Assembly (NCBI GenBank): GCA_013215505.1
Contig: JABSQZ010000023.1
Location: forward strand, 1-64,000
Direction: 5' to 3'
From: Oceanospirillaceae bacterium
Lineage (GTDB): Bacteria > Pseudomonadota > Gammaproteobacteria > Pseudomonadales > Balneatricaceae
Length of the DNA stretch: 64,000 bases
Below are positions 18,225 through 26,719 of the stretch, one piece after another. Below the pieces are notes generated by a model. That model ran no database searches and was not told the DNA's origin. It saw nothing but the letters and a program-made list of their open reading frames with translations. A program made the position numbers and the translations under genes. Numbering within the stretch: the first letter of the stretch is position 1; each line of letters starts with the position of its first letter.

Positions 18225-19312
18225 GTTAAACCTTTAACTCTATGTAAAATAGTCGTGCTTGTAATACTGCTGTTAGGAGTTCTCAAAGAAGCGCATATTA
18301 TTAGCATAATAACTACTGTGTTGTTGAATAAACTTAATTTGATCATGCATCACTGAAATATATGGACCGCTTATTTCAAGAAAATGGTGTTTAATTTCAT
18401 CCCTTTTAACAATCGGAGCTTCTTTCAGTTACTGTAAAAAACAGAACGACTAAACAGGCGGAAGATCCCTGGACAATGCAATTTATGCTCAAAATGCATC
18501 TGCCTTCAAGCTATGCAGGCACAATTGATTCTGTTGTTGCTGACATTTTCTAAGCCTAATCAAATCCAGACACCGTTACTTAAAATAATGTAGAGGCTAC
18601 AATATCAGCCCTCTCCTATATGTACGCTTAATAATGTTATCGGCAAAGATAAACTATGATATCGACTAGAGACTGCTTCAAAAAGGGTGTTTTCTGATAC
18701 TTTATAGCTTAGACCACGAAGATCCAGATACTCGAATATTTTCCCGGCAAAGTGATGCTGTCCGAGAAAACCCTTAAAATTCGGGATGGTTCAGGCATCA
18801 GGAACCGGCACATCTAATCAAAAAAACATAAATGGGTGTATAGAGTCGATCTCATACGGAGAGTTTACAGGGATGATAGCGCTTGAATTAGTGCATGGCT
18901 GCGAGCAGTGGACACCTATCATTAAAACTAATTGATAAGGTCAGAGACCATGAAAGGCATTTACGCTAAAATTTTTGCCTTCAGGTAATATGCTTTCCTT
19001 TGTAAAATCGAGATCAAAAGCCTTACTCTCTGTTCCCTTCAAGCCATTTTATTAAAACCAGAAAGTAATTCTGTGATGATTATGACTTATCAGCTCCACC
19101 TTAACTTAGAGTTAATACCAAAGTCTGGCAGACACAGCAGAAAACTGTGCTCTGTGCCAATAGATACCAGAGGTATTTTTGACTGGAGTTATTCTTCTGA
19201 CAAGTTGCTTAGCCGGTAAATTTTTACTAGACTGTTCTTTAATAAAAACAACTTTCCTATAAAAAAGATCAGATACTTGGCCATTATTTCGAGTATTCTT
19301 TAAGTGAGTGCT
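18225..19312. other. Gene-poor region of about 1.1 kb
   Basis: No convincing coding sequence on either strand; open frames are short and lack coding character. It should hold the minus-strand promoter of the sensor-MFS operon and the plus-strand promoter of the AraC-type gene, but no strong hexamer pair stands out. The high A+T content suggests decayed DNA at the edge of the accessory region. Confidence 0.5.
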
Positions 19313-19738
19313 ATGATTTCTGCAATACCATCGGCTAATAAAAAACAACAGGCGGTTAAACTCAAAATTGCAGCTAAGACTGAACTGTTAGCGGTAGATA
19401 AATCAACCACTAGCGATGCACTTTTCCAAATACAAGTTGAACGAATAATATGCAACAATCTGTCCGATGCTACCTTTGGAGTTGAAGAACTTGCGGGTAA
19501 ATTATTTATGAGCCGTAGCACCTTACACCGAAAACTAAGACATCAGTTGGACATTACTGCCAGCGACCTAATAACTGTGTTGAGATTAAAACGCGCCAAA
19601 GAACTACTCAAAACTAATCTTAGTTTATTAGATATAGCCTATGAAATAGGCCTGAGCAGTCACTCCTATTTTAATAAAAAGTTTGCCCGCCAATTCGATC
19701 AAAAACCCAGAGACTACCGCAATAGAGATTGTAAATAA
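19313..19738 (+). CDS. AraC/XylS-type regulator reduced to its DNA-binding domain
   Basis: About 141 residues. The C-terminal 100 form an AraC-type double HTH: VEELAGKLFMSRSTLHRKLR, then LLDIAYEIGLSSHSYFNKKFARQF and the closing PRDYR. The N-terminal 45 residues do not resemble a sensor domain. The layout resembles the output domain of hybrid sensor regulators, detached here; an in-frame stop 10 nt upstream rules out a longer protein. An in-frame GTG at 19304 is an alternative start. It may act without a ligand, possibly on the sensor-MFS operon or the nearby T6SS genes. Confidence 0.8.
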   Translation: MISAIPSANKKQQAVKLKIAAKTELLAVDKSTTSDALFQIQVERIICNNLSDATFGVEELAGKLFMSRSTLHRKLRHQLDITASDLITVLRLKRAKELLKTNLSLLDIAYEIGLSSHSYFNKKFARQFDQKPRDYRNRDCK

Positions 19739-20223
19739 TGTTGTGTCGCTCGCTTTTAGCGATGTAGTAATAGCCGTAAATTAAAGAAAATCAACTCATT
19801 AAAATCAGATAAATTGCATTATACCCTCTAATCGGCTTTGCACATTTCAGCTGATTCGGGTCGCTGCACCATTTTGTATGTCATCGTTAGCCGCTCGCCC
19901 GGCATTCAAAACAAACCAAACTATTTTGATCCAGCCGTTGTTTATTAGAGTATTTATTATTAGCGCTGCACTTAAAGCACAGTATAGTTTTCATCTACAG
20001 ACTAGACAGTGGCGTTAGCGATCGATTTTATACCCGTATACGCCGATGATCGGTGTGTTGCTGTAAAACTCAAGCACAATATTGTTAAAATCATATTGAT
20101 TGTGGTAGATTCATTGAAAAGGTAAAGTTAATACTTCCTATACTCTACAATTGATTACTTATCACCCTCAGGTCATTTTTTAACACAGCACGAGCTGTAA
20201 ATATAGCCAAGGAAATCAGACTA
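19739..20223. other. Intergenic region upstream of the GC-rich orphan gene
   Basis: About 485 A+T-rich nt with no supported gene. A small dyad (CCGATGATCGG) lies near 20042. AAGGA at 20211-20215 is the likely ribosome binding site of the next gene. Confidence 0.45.
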
Positions 20224-21195
20224 ATGTCCATAACTTTCGAACTTGTTTCATTTGAATTGGGGGGGGTCCTGCCCTTTGGATGGCAGCCTTTCGTGGGGAA
20301 ATACGGTGTCGGCACGATAGGGCATGAATTCTCAATGGTGGGCACCTTCAAGATCAAAAGTGGCTGGGAGATGAAACGGGGCAAGCGTGTATCCAACTTA
20401 CCCGCCCTGGAGTGGCGGGAGAAAGAGTTCTGGTACCAGGGCAATGTGGATGGCACCGTTTGGGCATACAAAGGCGAGACCGACAAGGGCGATCTCTACC
20501 AATCGAACCCAGGAAGCCAAACCTGGGGAGGGTTTAACCAATCCGGGTCCACCGATCCGCGCAAACATAGGTGGGTTGATAACCCCGGTTCAGATGTTCT
20601 CTCCTTACTTCAAGACAAGCTGTTAACAGCGCTACAGCGCCAAATGGTCGCAACAGGCAAATCGGATCTTATTCAGCTCAAAGCCACCCAGCCGTACAAG
20701 GACGCGTTCACCCTGCATAACACTTCCGGTTCCGGCAACTACAACAAGGGCCAACTCAAAATGTGGTGGTTGACAGCTGAATACCTCGGCCATAGAACCC
20801 GTTACCGTAATCTGCCCTGCATCGCAGTAGATCGTCCCGGCATTGCTCTCAGCGGTGGATCCGGGGCCTCTGGCGGCGGCTTTGTCTCCAAGGCATCGGG
20901 CGTAACCCGGCGCCGTATTTTGCAATTCGATCTGGGTATAGTGGGCAGTGGGAAGCGTTTCACAGCGACCCAGGTCCTAGAGAGCATTAATGGCAAGCCC
21001 TCGATCAGCAAATTTATCATTCCGGGAAAAGACGATAATTGGTGCAGGAATGTGCCTGACCGATGGCTCGCATACTGGCGCAGCCGCCTCAACAGCATGA
21101 ATGTTGGAGATCAAACCACCGAGTTTGAAGGCGAAAGTACTATCATTGCCTGGGAGAAATGGGTCGAGCAACTCGAGAAAAAAGGTCTGGTATAG
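20224..21195 (+). CDS. Orphan protein of unknown function, GC-rich
   Basis: A 323-residue protein I do not recognise. It begins MSITFELVSFELGG, has many Trp and Gly residues in the first 120, a Gly/Ser-rich stretch (GGSGASGGG) near 210 and only two cysteines. There is no signal peptide or membrane span. Two lines counted by hand are 57-62% G+C, far above the roughly 30-45% of surrounding DNA, so recent transfer is likely. AAGGA stands upstream of the ATG. Its place between a regulator and a T6SS effector remnant makes a toxin or phage origin possible, but nothing in the sequence proves it. Confidence 0.6.
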   Translation: MSITFELVSFELGGVLPFGWQPFVGKYGVGTIGHEFSMVGTFKIKSGWEMKRGKRVSNLPALEWREKEFWYQGNVDGTVWAYKGETDKGDLYQSNPGSQTWGGFNQSGSTDPRKHRWVDNPGSDVLSLLQDKLLTALQRQMVATGKSDLIQLKATQPYKDAFTLHNTSGSGNYNKGQLKMWWLTAEYLGHRTRYRNLPCIAVDRPGIALSGGSGASGGGFVSKASGVTRRRILQFDLGIVGSGKRFTATQVLESINGKPSISKFIIPGKDDNWCRNVPDRWLAYWRSRLNSMNVGDQTTEFEGESTIIAWEKWVEQLEKKGLV

Positions 21196-21400
21196 ACCCT
21201 GTCATGGGTTGAAGTGCGTCACCAATCCGTTCAGTTCTGGCGTTTTTTTGCAATACATAATAGACAGCCAGAAAAAAATATTCAGTGAGAAGTTTAAACA
21301 TTGAAAGTCCAATGTTTTGTGTTAGTTATTAAAAAAATGATAAAATGATTAGAGACAAAGTGTTGCGGATCTTCGGGGAGTTTTAACTTCAAGCGGGAAA

Positions 21401-21594
21401 ATGCCGGCCGTAATTGATCGTCACTGGCATTTCTGCCCGTTATTAATAACGCCTCTAACAGCTAGCACTCCCGCATATGCCCCCTCTGCGGCGTATGTAG
21501 GATAGCGTCCGCTGAGCCCAAAAAAGCGCTCGACAAACCAGCGATTCAGCGGCGTCTCTGGCCAATTCCGTCAGAATACCGGCCTACCCTCGCT
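21401..21594 (+). pseudogene. Broken N-terminal part of a PAAR-like effector gene
   Basis: An ATG at 21401 opens MPAVIDRHWHFCPLLITP, which matches by eye the PAAR protein of this window (MPPAARLTDMHVCPMQTP). It stops at 21503. From 21466 a second frame, offset by one base, is open without any start codon and runs through RIASAEPKKALDKPAI into the M91 peptidase gene. A one-base loss (or two-base gain) near 21490 would join them. A complete PAAR fold would need about 60 more residues, so there has probably also been a deletion. Confidence 0.45.
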
Positions 21595-22059
21595 ATGGTC
21601 AATGAGGCGCTGCATAGAATTAACAGTAAGCCTACAGGAAAGAAACTGCTAGAGGCAATCGACACTAAGGGAAGGGCTCAATATGACTATAAAGTCTGTA
21701 GCATGCGCCCAGATATGAATGTAACAACTATTAACAATGATCTCTTTATTGGTGGCGGTAATCAGGCAAGAAGAGGTGATGAGGCCAATGCTTGTATCCC
21801 GGGAGCAGGCACAGTCACAATGGTCAGATATAATCAGAATACGATTAGCACTCCAGATGGATCGCGACCTAATTTTATAGGTTTAGCACACGAGTTAGTG
21901 CACGCTATGCATAACTTAGCAGGGGATGCTTCTGCAGTCGCTAACCTGGAAGAATACCGCACGGTAAGTATTAATGACTTTGCAGATGAAGCCATCTGTG
22001 AAAACACTATCCGCGCCGAACATAAGGTTGCATTGCGCAAAGTGTATTCCGGTCTTTAA
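21595..22059 (+). CDS. M91 (NleD-like) zinc metallopeptidase effector domain, probably truncated
   Basis: A 154-residue peptidase domain. The zinc site is HELVH at residues 99-103 within GLAHELVHAMH; EEYRTVSI and ENTIRAEH downstream are conserved in the M91 family, whose founder NleD cuts host MAP kinases. Type VI and Rhs-type effectors also carry this domain. No ribosome binding site precedes the ATG, and domain-like sequence (PSEYRPTLA) continues upstream in frame, so the listed start is probably artificial and the gene is the tail of a broken effector. No immunity gene is seen, which fits a eukaryotic target or a dead gene. Confidence 0.7.
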   Translation: MVNEALHRINSKPTGKKLLEAIDTKGRAQYDYKVCSMRPDMNVTTINNDLFIGGGNQARRGDEANACIPGAGTVTMVRYNQNTISTPDGSRPNFIGLAHELVHAMHNLAGDASAVANLEEYRTVSINDFADEAICENTIRAEHKVALRKVYSGL

Positions 22060-22097
22060 ATAACGCCAAGCTTAGATGTATACCAGACCATCAGCAG

Positions 22098-22268
22098 TTA
22101 AGTAGCCGCGGCATGCTGGTCTCTTGTTGGTGCATAGCCAGTGGATGACAATAATTTATAGGCTTCGCAGGCACCGCCCCCTGGGAGTGTGAAGCCTTGA
22201 ATCGCTGAATCTATATCTTGATGCTGCGCAGTAATTCTTTGCGCTATGGCAACCGCTATGTGAGACAT
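22098..22268 (-). CDS. Possible small protein of 56 residues
   Basis: A short minus-strand frame encoding MSHIAVAIAQRITAQHQ and ending GYAPTRDQHAAAT. Its composition looks coding and includes GFTLPGGGACEAYKLL, but there is no clear ribosome binding site and no family is recognised. It converges with the peptidase gene and could be an effector or immunity remnant. Confidence 0.3.
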   Translation of the reverse strand: MSHIAVAIAQRITAQHQDIDSAIQGFTLPGGGACEAYKLLSSTGYAPTRDQHAAAT

Positions 22269-22374
22269 AAATTATACTGGTACTGTTTTGAAGCAAACAA
22301 AAGACTTTAATTTACAAAATCATAGCGTTAAATAATCGAGATTGTTAAATTCCTGTGCTTATTTGCTAGCGCCT

Positions 22375-22617
22375 TTAAGGCGAACCAACCCCTATTGTAT
22401 TGGCATCTGATGTCATTTCAATCGCCGCACTGATCCCGTCAACATATTCACCTCGACCACTTCCCATCATATCAAGGAATAGATTTTCAGGCTGCAATGC
22501 CTGCTAATCAGCCTCCCCTGTTGCGCTACAAAGAACTTATCAAATGAGCCAGAAGTTAACAGACAGAGTTGTTGTAGATTGCGAGCTGGCAGTTAGAATT
22601 TTACTCGCTACACGCAC
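22375..22617 (-). pseudogene. Interrupted reading frame directly after the PAAR gene
   Basis: Directly after the PAAR stop, a single minus-strand frame begins with GTG (VRVASKILTASSQ), is broken by TGA-TAA, continues VLCSATGEAD, is broken by TAG, and then runs 40 codons (ALQPENLFLDMMGSG) to a TAA at 22375. The pieces keep one frame and have protein-like composition, so they look like one gene killed by point mutations. The product is not recognised; genes in this place after vgrG and PAAR often encode effectors or accessory enzymes. Confidence 0.4.
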
Positions 22618-22917
22618 TCAGCCACCTATCATCACCGTGGGTAAACCTAACACTATAGTGCCGCCGTGGGCAGTGCTGTCTCCCATGCGCGCGGCGGGCT
22701 TACCGCCTATCATTACCGTGGCACTGCCTTTTATGATACTGTCCGGTGGGCCAACGCAGACACACATATCAGATAGACAGGCCGCGGGCATGCTTCCTAT
22801 TAGTACCGTAGGGGCTCCCGGTCCTGTCACTGGTCCACCCACGTGAGGAATAGGCGGTACCGCCGGGGTCTGCATAGGACAGACATGCATATCGGTAAGT
22901 CTTGCAGCTGGGGGCAT
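22618..22917 (-). CDS. PAAR-domain spike tip protein
   Basis: A 99-residue PAAR protein, the sharp tip that caps VgrG on the T6SS needle. It shows the repeated PAAR pattern: DMHVCPMQTPAVPPIPHVGGPV, VLIGSMPAACLSDM, VMIGGKPAARMGDSTAHGG and the final TVMIGG. Histidines and cysteines at the tip would bind zinc. It has no extra toxin domain, so it can carry separate effectors. GGAGATAAGCT precedes ATG. It is the third gene after vgrG and the DUF6931-like gene. Confidence 0.92.
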   Translation of the reverse strand: MPPAARLTDMHVCPMQTPAVPPIPHVGGPVTGPGAPTVLIGSMPAACLSDMCVCVGPPDSIIKGSATVMIGGKPAARMGDSTAHGGTIVLGLPTVMIGG

Positions 22918-22982
22918 AGCTTATCTCCGTTGGTTGCTAACTGATCCATTGCGTTTAAAATTGAGCTGGATATTTTCAAATA

Positions 22983-23561
22983 TCAATTGCTGCTTAGGTC
23001 GCCGCGACCCCCGTCTGCGATATCGATGGCGATGGCAGTTGCCTTCTGATAATACTCTAGGTAGCCATCCCATTCAGGGACTACAGCGGCGGTATTAACC
23101 GCTCCAGCGACGCCTTTGGCATACAGATAGTCCATCGGCATAACCATAGGCAAATCCGCCTCTACTATACTGCCACTACCATTCCAAAACACCGCCTGAG
23201 CTAACCAGCCAACGGCGCAATCGTGGCCCAGTTGCTTTAGCCGCCGCTCGATGAAACGGCGTTTGGCCTCCTCGGGGTCCAGCACCCAATTTCGGCACCG
23301 GTTTATTGTATCCTTTTCCAGTTCGCTCCAGTCGCTGTTGCGTAATTCAAGCACCACTATGCACCACCAAAGTGATTCGCGCATCGGTAAGGCGTGAGCA
23401 ATAAAATTACTGAGGTCGATAAAAAGCGACTGCTGCTGCAGTTGTGTTATGGTTTCAGCCGGGCTGGAAGCTGTTGCCTGTAATTGTTGTGCTTGTTCCG
23501 ACGCTTCAAATCTATTCCAGATCGGCTGGCTATCTGCCAGTGGTATTTTTTTGTAGCTCAT
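22983..23561 (-). CDS. VgrG/PAAR-associated protein (DUF6931-like)
   Basis: A 192-residue soluble protein. The segment IAHALPMRESLWWCIVVLELR (about residues 52-72) is the pattern I associate with DUF6931 proteins found beside vgrG and PAAR genes; I am not certain of the number. No catalytic motif is seen. Its ATG shares one base with the vgrG stop (TGATG), so translation is coupled. By position it may be an adaptor or chaperone for loading the spike, which is inference. Confidence 0.65.
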   Translation of the reverse strand: MSYKKIPLADSQPIWNRFEASEQAQQLQATASSPAETITQLQQQSLFIDLSNFIAHALPMRESLWWCIVVLELRNSDWSELEKDTINRCRNWVLDPEEAKRRFIERRLKQLGHDCAVGWLAQAVFWNGSGSIVEADLPMVMPMDYLYAKGVAGAVNTAAVVPEWDGYLEYYQKATAIAIDIADGGRGDLSSN

Positions 23562-25519
23562 CAGTTCACCATCACCATGCCACCTTTTATTGTTGTCATA
23601 GCACCGCCTGATAATTCCGCCATAGTGCCCCCTTTCACTTTCACCCCGATATCACCTGAAAGTTCAGTGTTGGCAGATCCCGCTTTGAGTGCTATTTGCG
23701 CTTTTAGATTGACGTTATTAGCAGTCACATCCACTTTTGCAGTACCTTTGATAGAGATTTCGCTGCTCTTAATCTCTATCTTAGATGCACTGATTTTAAT
23801 CTGACTGGATCCCACTTTCAGGATAATCGTCTTATCCGCATGCAAGGTTATGTTCTGCGCCTTTTCAGAAATATCTTTACCGGCATCCAAACTATAATTA
23901 GCATCGGTTTTAGTGCTAATATCTTTTTTTACCTGGACGCTTTTCTCACCGGCTATTTTCTCATCGACATCGTTTTCTACCATTATCTTACGGTCGTTTT
24001 TGACCTCTAGAAAATAGTCTTTAGCCGCGTGCAAATAAAGTTCCTCACTGTCCTTTTTATCATCGAAACGCAGTTCATTAGACTCACCTTTGAGTTGAGT
24101 TTTTATCCCCGATTTAGTCGTTTCTGCCTCGGCGTACGGCGCTTTGTGTTTACTGTTGTAAAGACTGCCAGTGACTATCGGTCTGTCGATGTCTCCTTCC
24201 AGAAAACTGATCAACACCTCCTGCCCGGCACGGGGTATAAATTGTAATCCATAACCACTACCCGCCATAGATTGTGCGACCCGCACCCAACAGCTGGTCT
24301 TATCACCCGTGACATCATCCCAGTGAAACTTTATTCTAATCCGACCTTGCTTATCACAAGTGCTCTCTCCCGCACTAGCACCTGCCACTACTGCACTGTG
24401 CATTCCAGACACGCTAGGTTTTTCGAGCAGTGCTGGGTAATAAGGGAGACTCGATAAGATACAATCAAAATCTGTGTGGTTGGATAGCCCCCCCTGTTCA
24501 TCCACATGGTAGATAGAACGACAACCGATCACTAAGTAATCGTCCAATTGTTCAAGGTCTGGATGAGACGTTAACTTTAGGTAGTTACCGCTACAAATCA
24601 AATAGCTCTCAGTGCTAGCGTTCACCAGTGAATAATCAGAGTCCTGTTGAGCTTTACTACGTAGCGATGAAGATTTGTTTATATCGCTGAAATCGCCACT
24701 GATGCTGGGGTGCGGATATCTAAAATCGGTCAATGAGTGACTACCAGGTAACGCGGACTTGGTTTTGGACTCAGCTTCAACCAAAGCGGTACTTGCCGGA
24801 TTGTAAGCCGCCAACTGCAGAACTCCGCAGTGATAACGAAATGCCGGCGCCCAATGATTTAGCAACGGGTTGTCACCACTGGGGAGACTGAAGTGATCGA
24901 AATTCTGCTGATCAGCATCGTCAAATGGTAGCGCCGCATCTTGCAATATCAAAATATCTGAGTCCCTTTCAACATAGAAATGCACCCCCTCTTGCGCCAG
25001 TAGCCTGCAGACAAAGGCCAAGTCTGTTTCATTATACTGCAGACAGTATTCACGCTTTACCTGGGGCATTTTTTTTACTTGGTATTTACCTGAAAATTTT
25101 AATTCAGTAAATATTTCGGAGACTATTTCCTTGGTGGTCTTATTCTGAAAAACCCGATAATGTCGACTGTAGCGCAGCAGTGCCATCCAAGGCTCTACTG
25201 TTAAAGCAATACAACTGCCCTGATCCGCATCAAATAAAATTTTAACACTAGTAACAACACCCTTATAAACCCTGACAGGTTCACGACTGGGTGATATCTG
25301 ATCAAATATCTGGCAGCTAATGTGCTGCCCCAGCCAGGCGGAAACATCCATTCCCAGGTTTAGCACTGCCACTTCTATATGGCTGAGTTCGGATAACTTT
25401 TCAGTAATTGACACACTGGTTGCGATGAATAGCTTACCCGCCTCATTCTTCACCAGTAACTGACTGCTGCTAGCCTGACGAGGGATTCCGATTAAATTGT
25501 TGCGCTGTTGCTGTGCCAT
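23561..25519 (-). CDS. tssI: T6SS spike protein VgrG (TssI)
   Basis: A 652-residue VgrG. Residues 1-380 match the gp27-like ring, residues about 390-470 the gp5 OB-fold (CDKQGRIRIKFHWD, CWVRVAQSMAGSGYGLQFIPRAGQEVLISFLEGD), and the C-terminal 150 residues the beta-helix needle with repeated Val/Lys/Ile triads. No extra enzymatic domain follows, so this is a structural spike that pairs with the PAAR protein two genes on. The T6SS forms a contractile tube that pushes this spike into neighbouring cells. Confidence 0.96.
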   Translation of the reverse strand: MAQQQRNNLIGIPRQASSSQLLVKNEAGKLFIATSVSITEKLSELSHIEVAVLNLGMDVSAWLGQHISCQIFDQISPSREPVRVYKGVVTSVKILFDADQGSCIALTVEPWMALLRYSRHYRVFQNKTTKEIVSEIFTELKFSGKYQVKKMPQVKREYCLQYNETDLAFVCRLLAQEGVHFYVERDSDILILQDAALPFDDADQQNFDHFSLPSGDNPLLNHWAPAFRYHCGVLQLAAYNPASTALVEAESKTKSALPGSHSLTDFRYPHPSISGDFSDINKSSSLRSKAQQDSDYSLVNASTESYLICSGNYLKLTSHPDLEQLDDYLVIGCRSIYHVDEQGGLSNHTDFDCILSSLPYYPALLEKPSVSGMHSAVVAGASAGESTCDKQGRIRIKFHWDDVTGDKTSCWVRVAQSMAGSGYGLQFIPRAGQEVLISFLEGDIDRPIVTGSLYNSKHKAPYAEAETTKSGIKTQLKGESNELRFDDKKDSEELYLHAAKDYFLEVKNDRKIMVENDVDEKIAGEKSVQVKKDISTKTDANYSLDAGKDISEKAQNITLHADKTIILKVGSSQIKISASKIEIKSSEISIKGTAKVDVTANNVNLKAQIALKAGSANTELSGDIGVKVKGGTMAELSGGAMTTIKGGMVMVN

Positions 25520-25936
25520 ACCCTCAACCTCTAATTCTTTTTATCCATCCTGGAGCTTCAGCCAGCAGGGCTGACAAAACTCCATTAAACCTGAAACCAA
25601 GTTTAAAACTGCTACTCTGGTTGCAAAGCGCAGCAAACAGTCGATTGTTTCAGCGCATAGTATGCTCTTTTAAGATAAACGAAGCAGCTTGTAGATCCTC
25701 TCGCTAGTTTCCTGTATCCAAAATTGACCCACCGTCAATAATGACGTTTTGGCCTAAGTGCAATCAAGAAATTCAATATACTAACTATTTTCAGCCAGAT
25801 TGACCGTTTTCTAGCGAGCCAATGATGAGCAGTGTAGCACTGCCCAAGCCTGCAATATTAATCAAAAACCATTGCTGTCAACTTACTTACACAGTGCCAG
25901 GGCGCACATGGACTGCTCTGGCGATGTTACCGTAGT
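25520..25936. other. Gap between the kinase gene and vgrG
   Basis: About 417 nt with no gene. It contains the promoter-like pair at 25853-25881 and a 6-bp hairpin (TCAGCC-AGCAG-GGCTGA) near 25558 in the vgrG leader. The gap suggests that vgrG is transcribed separately from tssM and the kinase. Confidence 0.5.
25853..25881 (-). promoter_or_regulatory. Candidate sigma70 promoter for vgrG
   Basis: On the minus strand a perfect -35 TTGACA (25876-25881) is followed after 17 nt by ATATTG, or after 15 nt by TAATAT. It lies about 340 nt before the vgrG start, leaving a long leader. Confidence 0.4.
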
Positions 25937-26719
25937 TTATAGAGCATCGAGTTGCCTTAGTGAATCAAGCTGCCTGTGCAACCCTTGCTGCGCTTCATCC
26001 GGGGCATGACCTGAGTTGCAGAATTTTTCCAGACTGGCATCAAAAACTCCTGCAAGCGGTTTCGCCCGCGTCCAGTCAACTATAGCTGGCTGAGCTTGCA
26101 TAGCGATCTCCAATAACATAAAAAAACTGAACCAGTCCTGGCAGACGGAAGCCTTTCCCAGGCCAAGGCGCTGTCCCGCCAGAGAGTAGCTTGGACTATA
26201 ACTGAAATAAGGTCTTGTTGAGTCATCGCTACCCAAGAGGCGAGCATTAGCGAAGTCTATAGGGGTTAACTGACCAGACACTATTAGCAAATTGCTGGGT
26301 TTTAGGTCGCCGTGCACACAGTTATTGGCATGACAGTTGGTGATGATCAGCCAAAGCTGCACTATCAATGGCGCCAGACAATGCGCGTGGTTTGGCTGGG
26401 ACAGTGACCGGCGGAGCACTTGCGCGAAGCTCTCGCCAAACAGATAGTTACAAACCAGCAGTTGCCAATTGCCATATCGCTCTAAACTGACCTCTCTGTT
26501 ACCCGAGATAGCGGGCTTTGACGTTAGCCAATAGAATTCATTTTGCAAAAAATACTGTTCTTTTTGGTCCCGGGCTCTCTTTAGAATATACTGGCGATTT
26601 TCGGTTTTTCCCGCCACTCGCCAGCTATTCTTTGCCAATCTCTTTACTTTATCCAGGTTGTAACTTTTGCTCCGGCAGTAACTTAATAACAACTGCGGCG
26701 GTTGAGCTTCAGAGTTCAC
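25937..26719 (-). CDS. T6SS-associated Ser/Thr protein kinase-like protein
   Basis: A 260-residue protein kinase fold without membrane spans. Visible residues are the ATP-binding Lys47 (YILKRAR), a helix-C Glu61, the catalytic loop HGDLKPSN (136-143) and the metal-binding Asp155 in DFA, where most kinases have DFG. The key catalytic residues remain, so it may be active. T6SS kinases (PpkA/Stk) phosphorylate FHA proteins to switch on assembly; the FHA gene lies in the same cluster. Unlike PpkA it has no membrane or extracellular part, and no PppA-like phosphatase is seen in the window. The gene overlaps the end of tssM by 11 nt. Confidence 0.78.
   Translation of the reverse strand: MNSEAQPPQLLLSYCRSKSYNLDKVKRLAKNSWRVAGKTENRQYILKRARDQKEQYFLQNEFYWLTSKPAISGNREVSLERYGNWQLLVCNYLFGESFAQVLRRSLSQPNHAHCLAPLIVQLWLIITNCHANNCVHGDLKPSNLLIVSGQLTPIDFANARLLGSDDSTRPYFSYSPSYSLAGQRLGLGKASVCQDWFSFFMLLEIAMQAQPAIVDWTRAKPLAGVFDASLEKFCNSGHAPDEAQQGLHRQLDSLRQLDAL

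Noticed and set aside
18225..19312. Insertion sequence or prophage remnant in the 1.1-kb gap
   Set aside because: No transposase or integrase motifs, terminal inverted repeats or target duplications could be recognised by eye.
22544..22846. 100-codon plus-strand frame
   Set aside because: It is the antisense of the PAAR gene, whose repeated Gly-Pro codons leave the opposite frame open.
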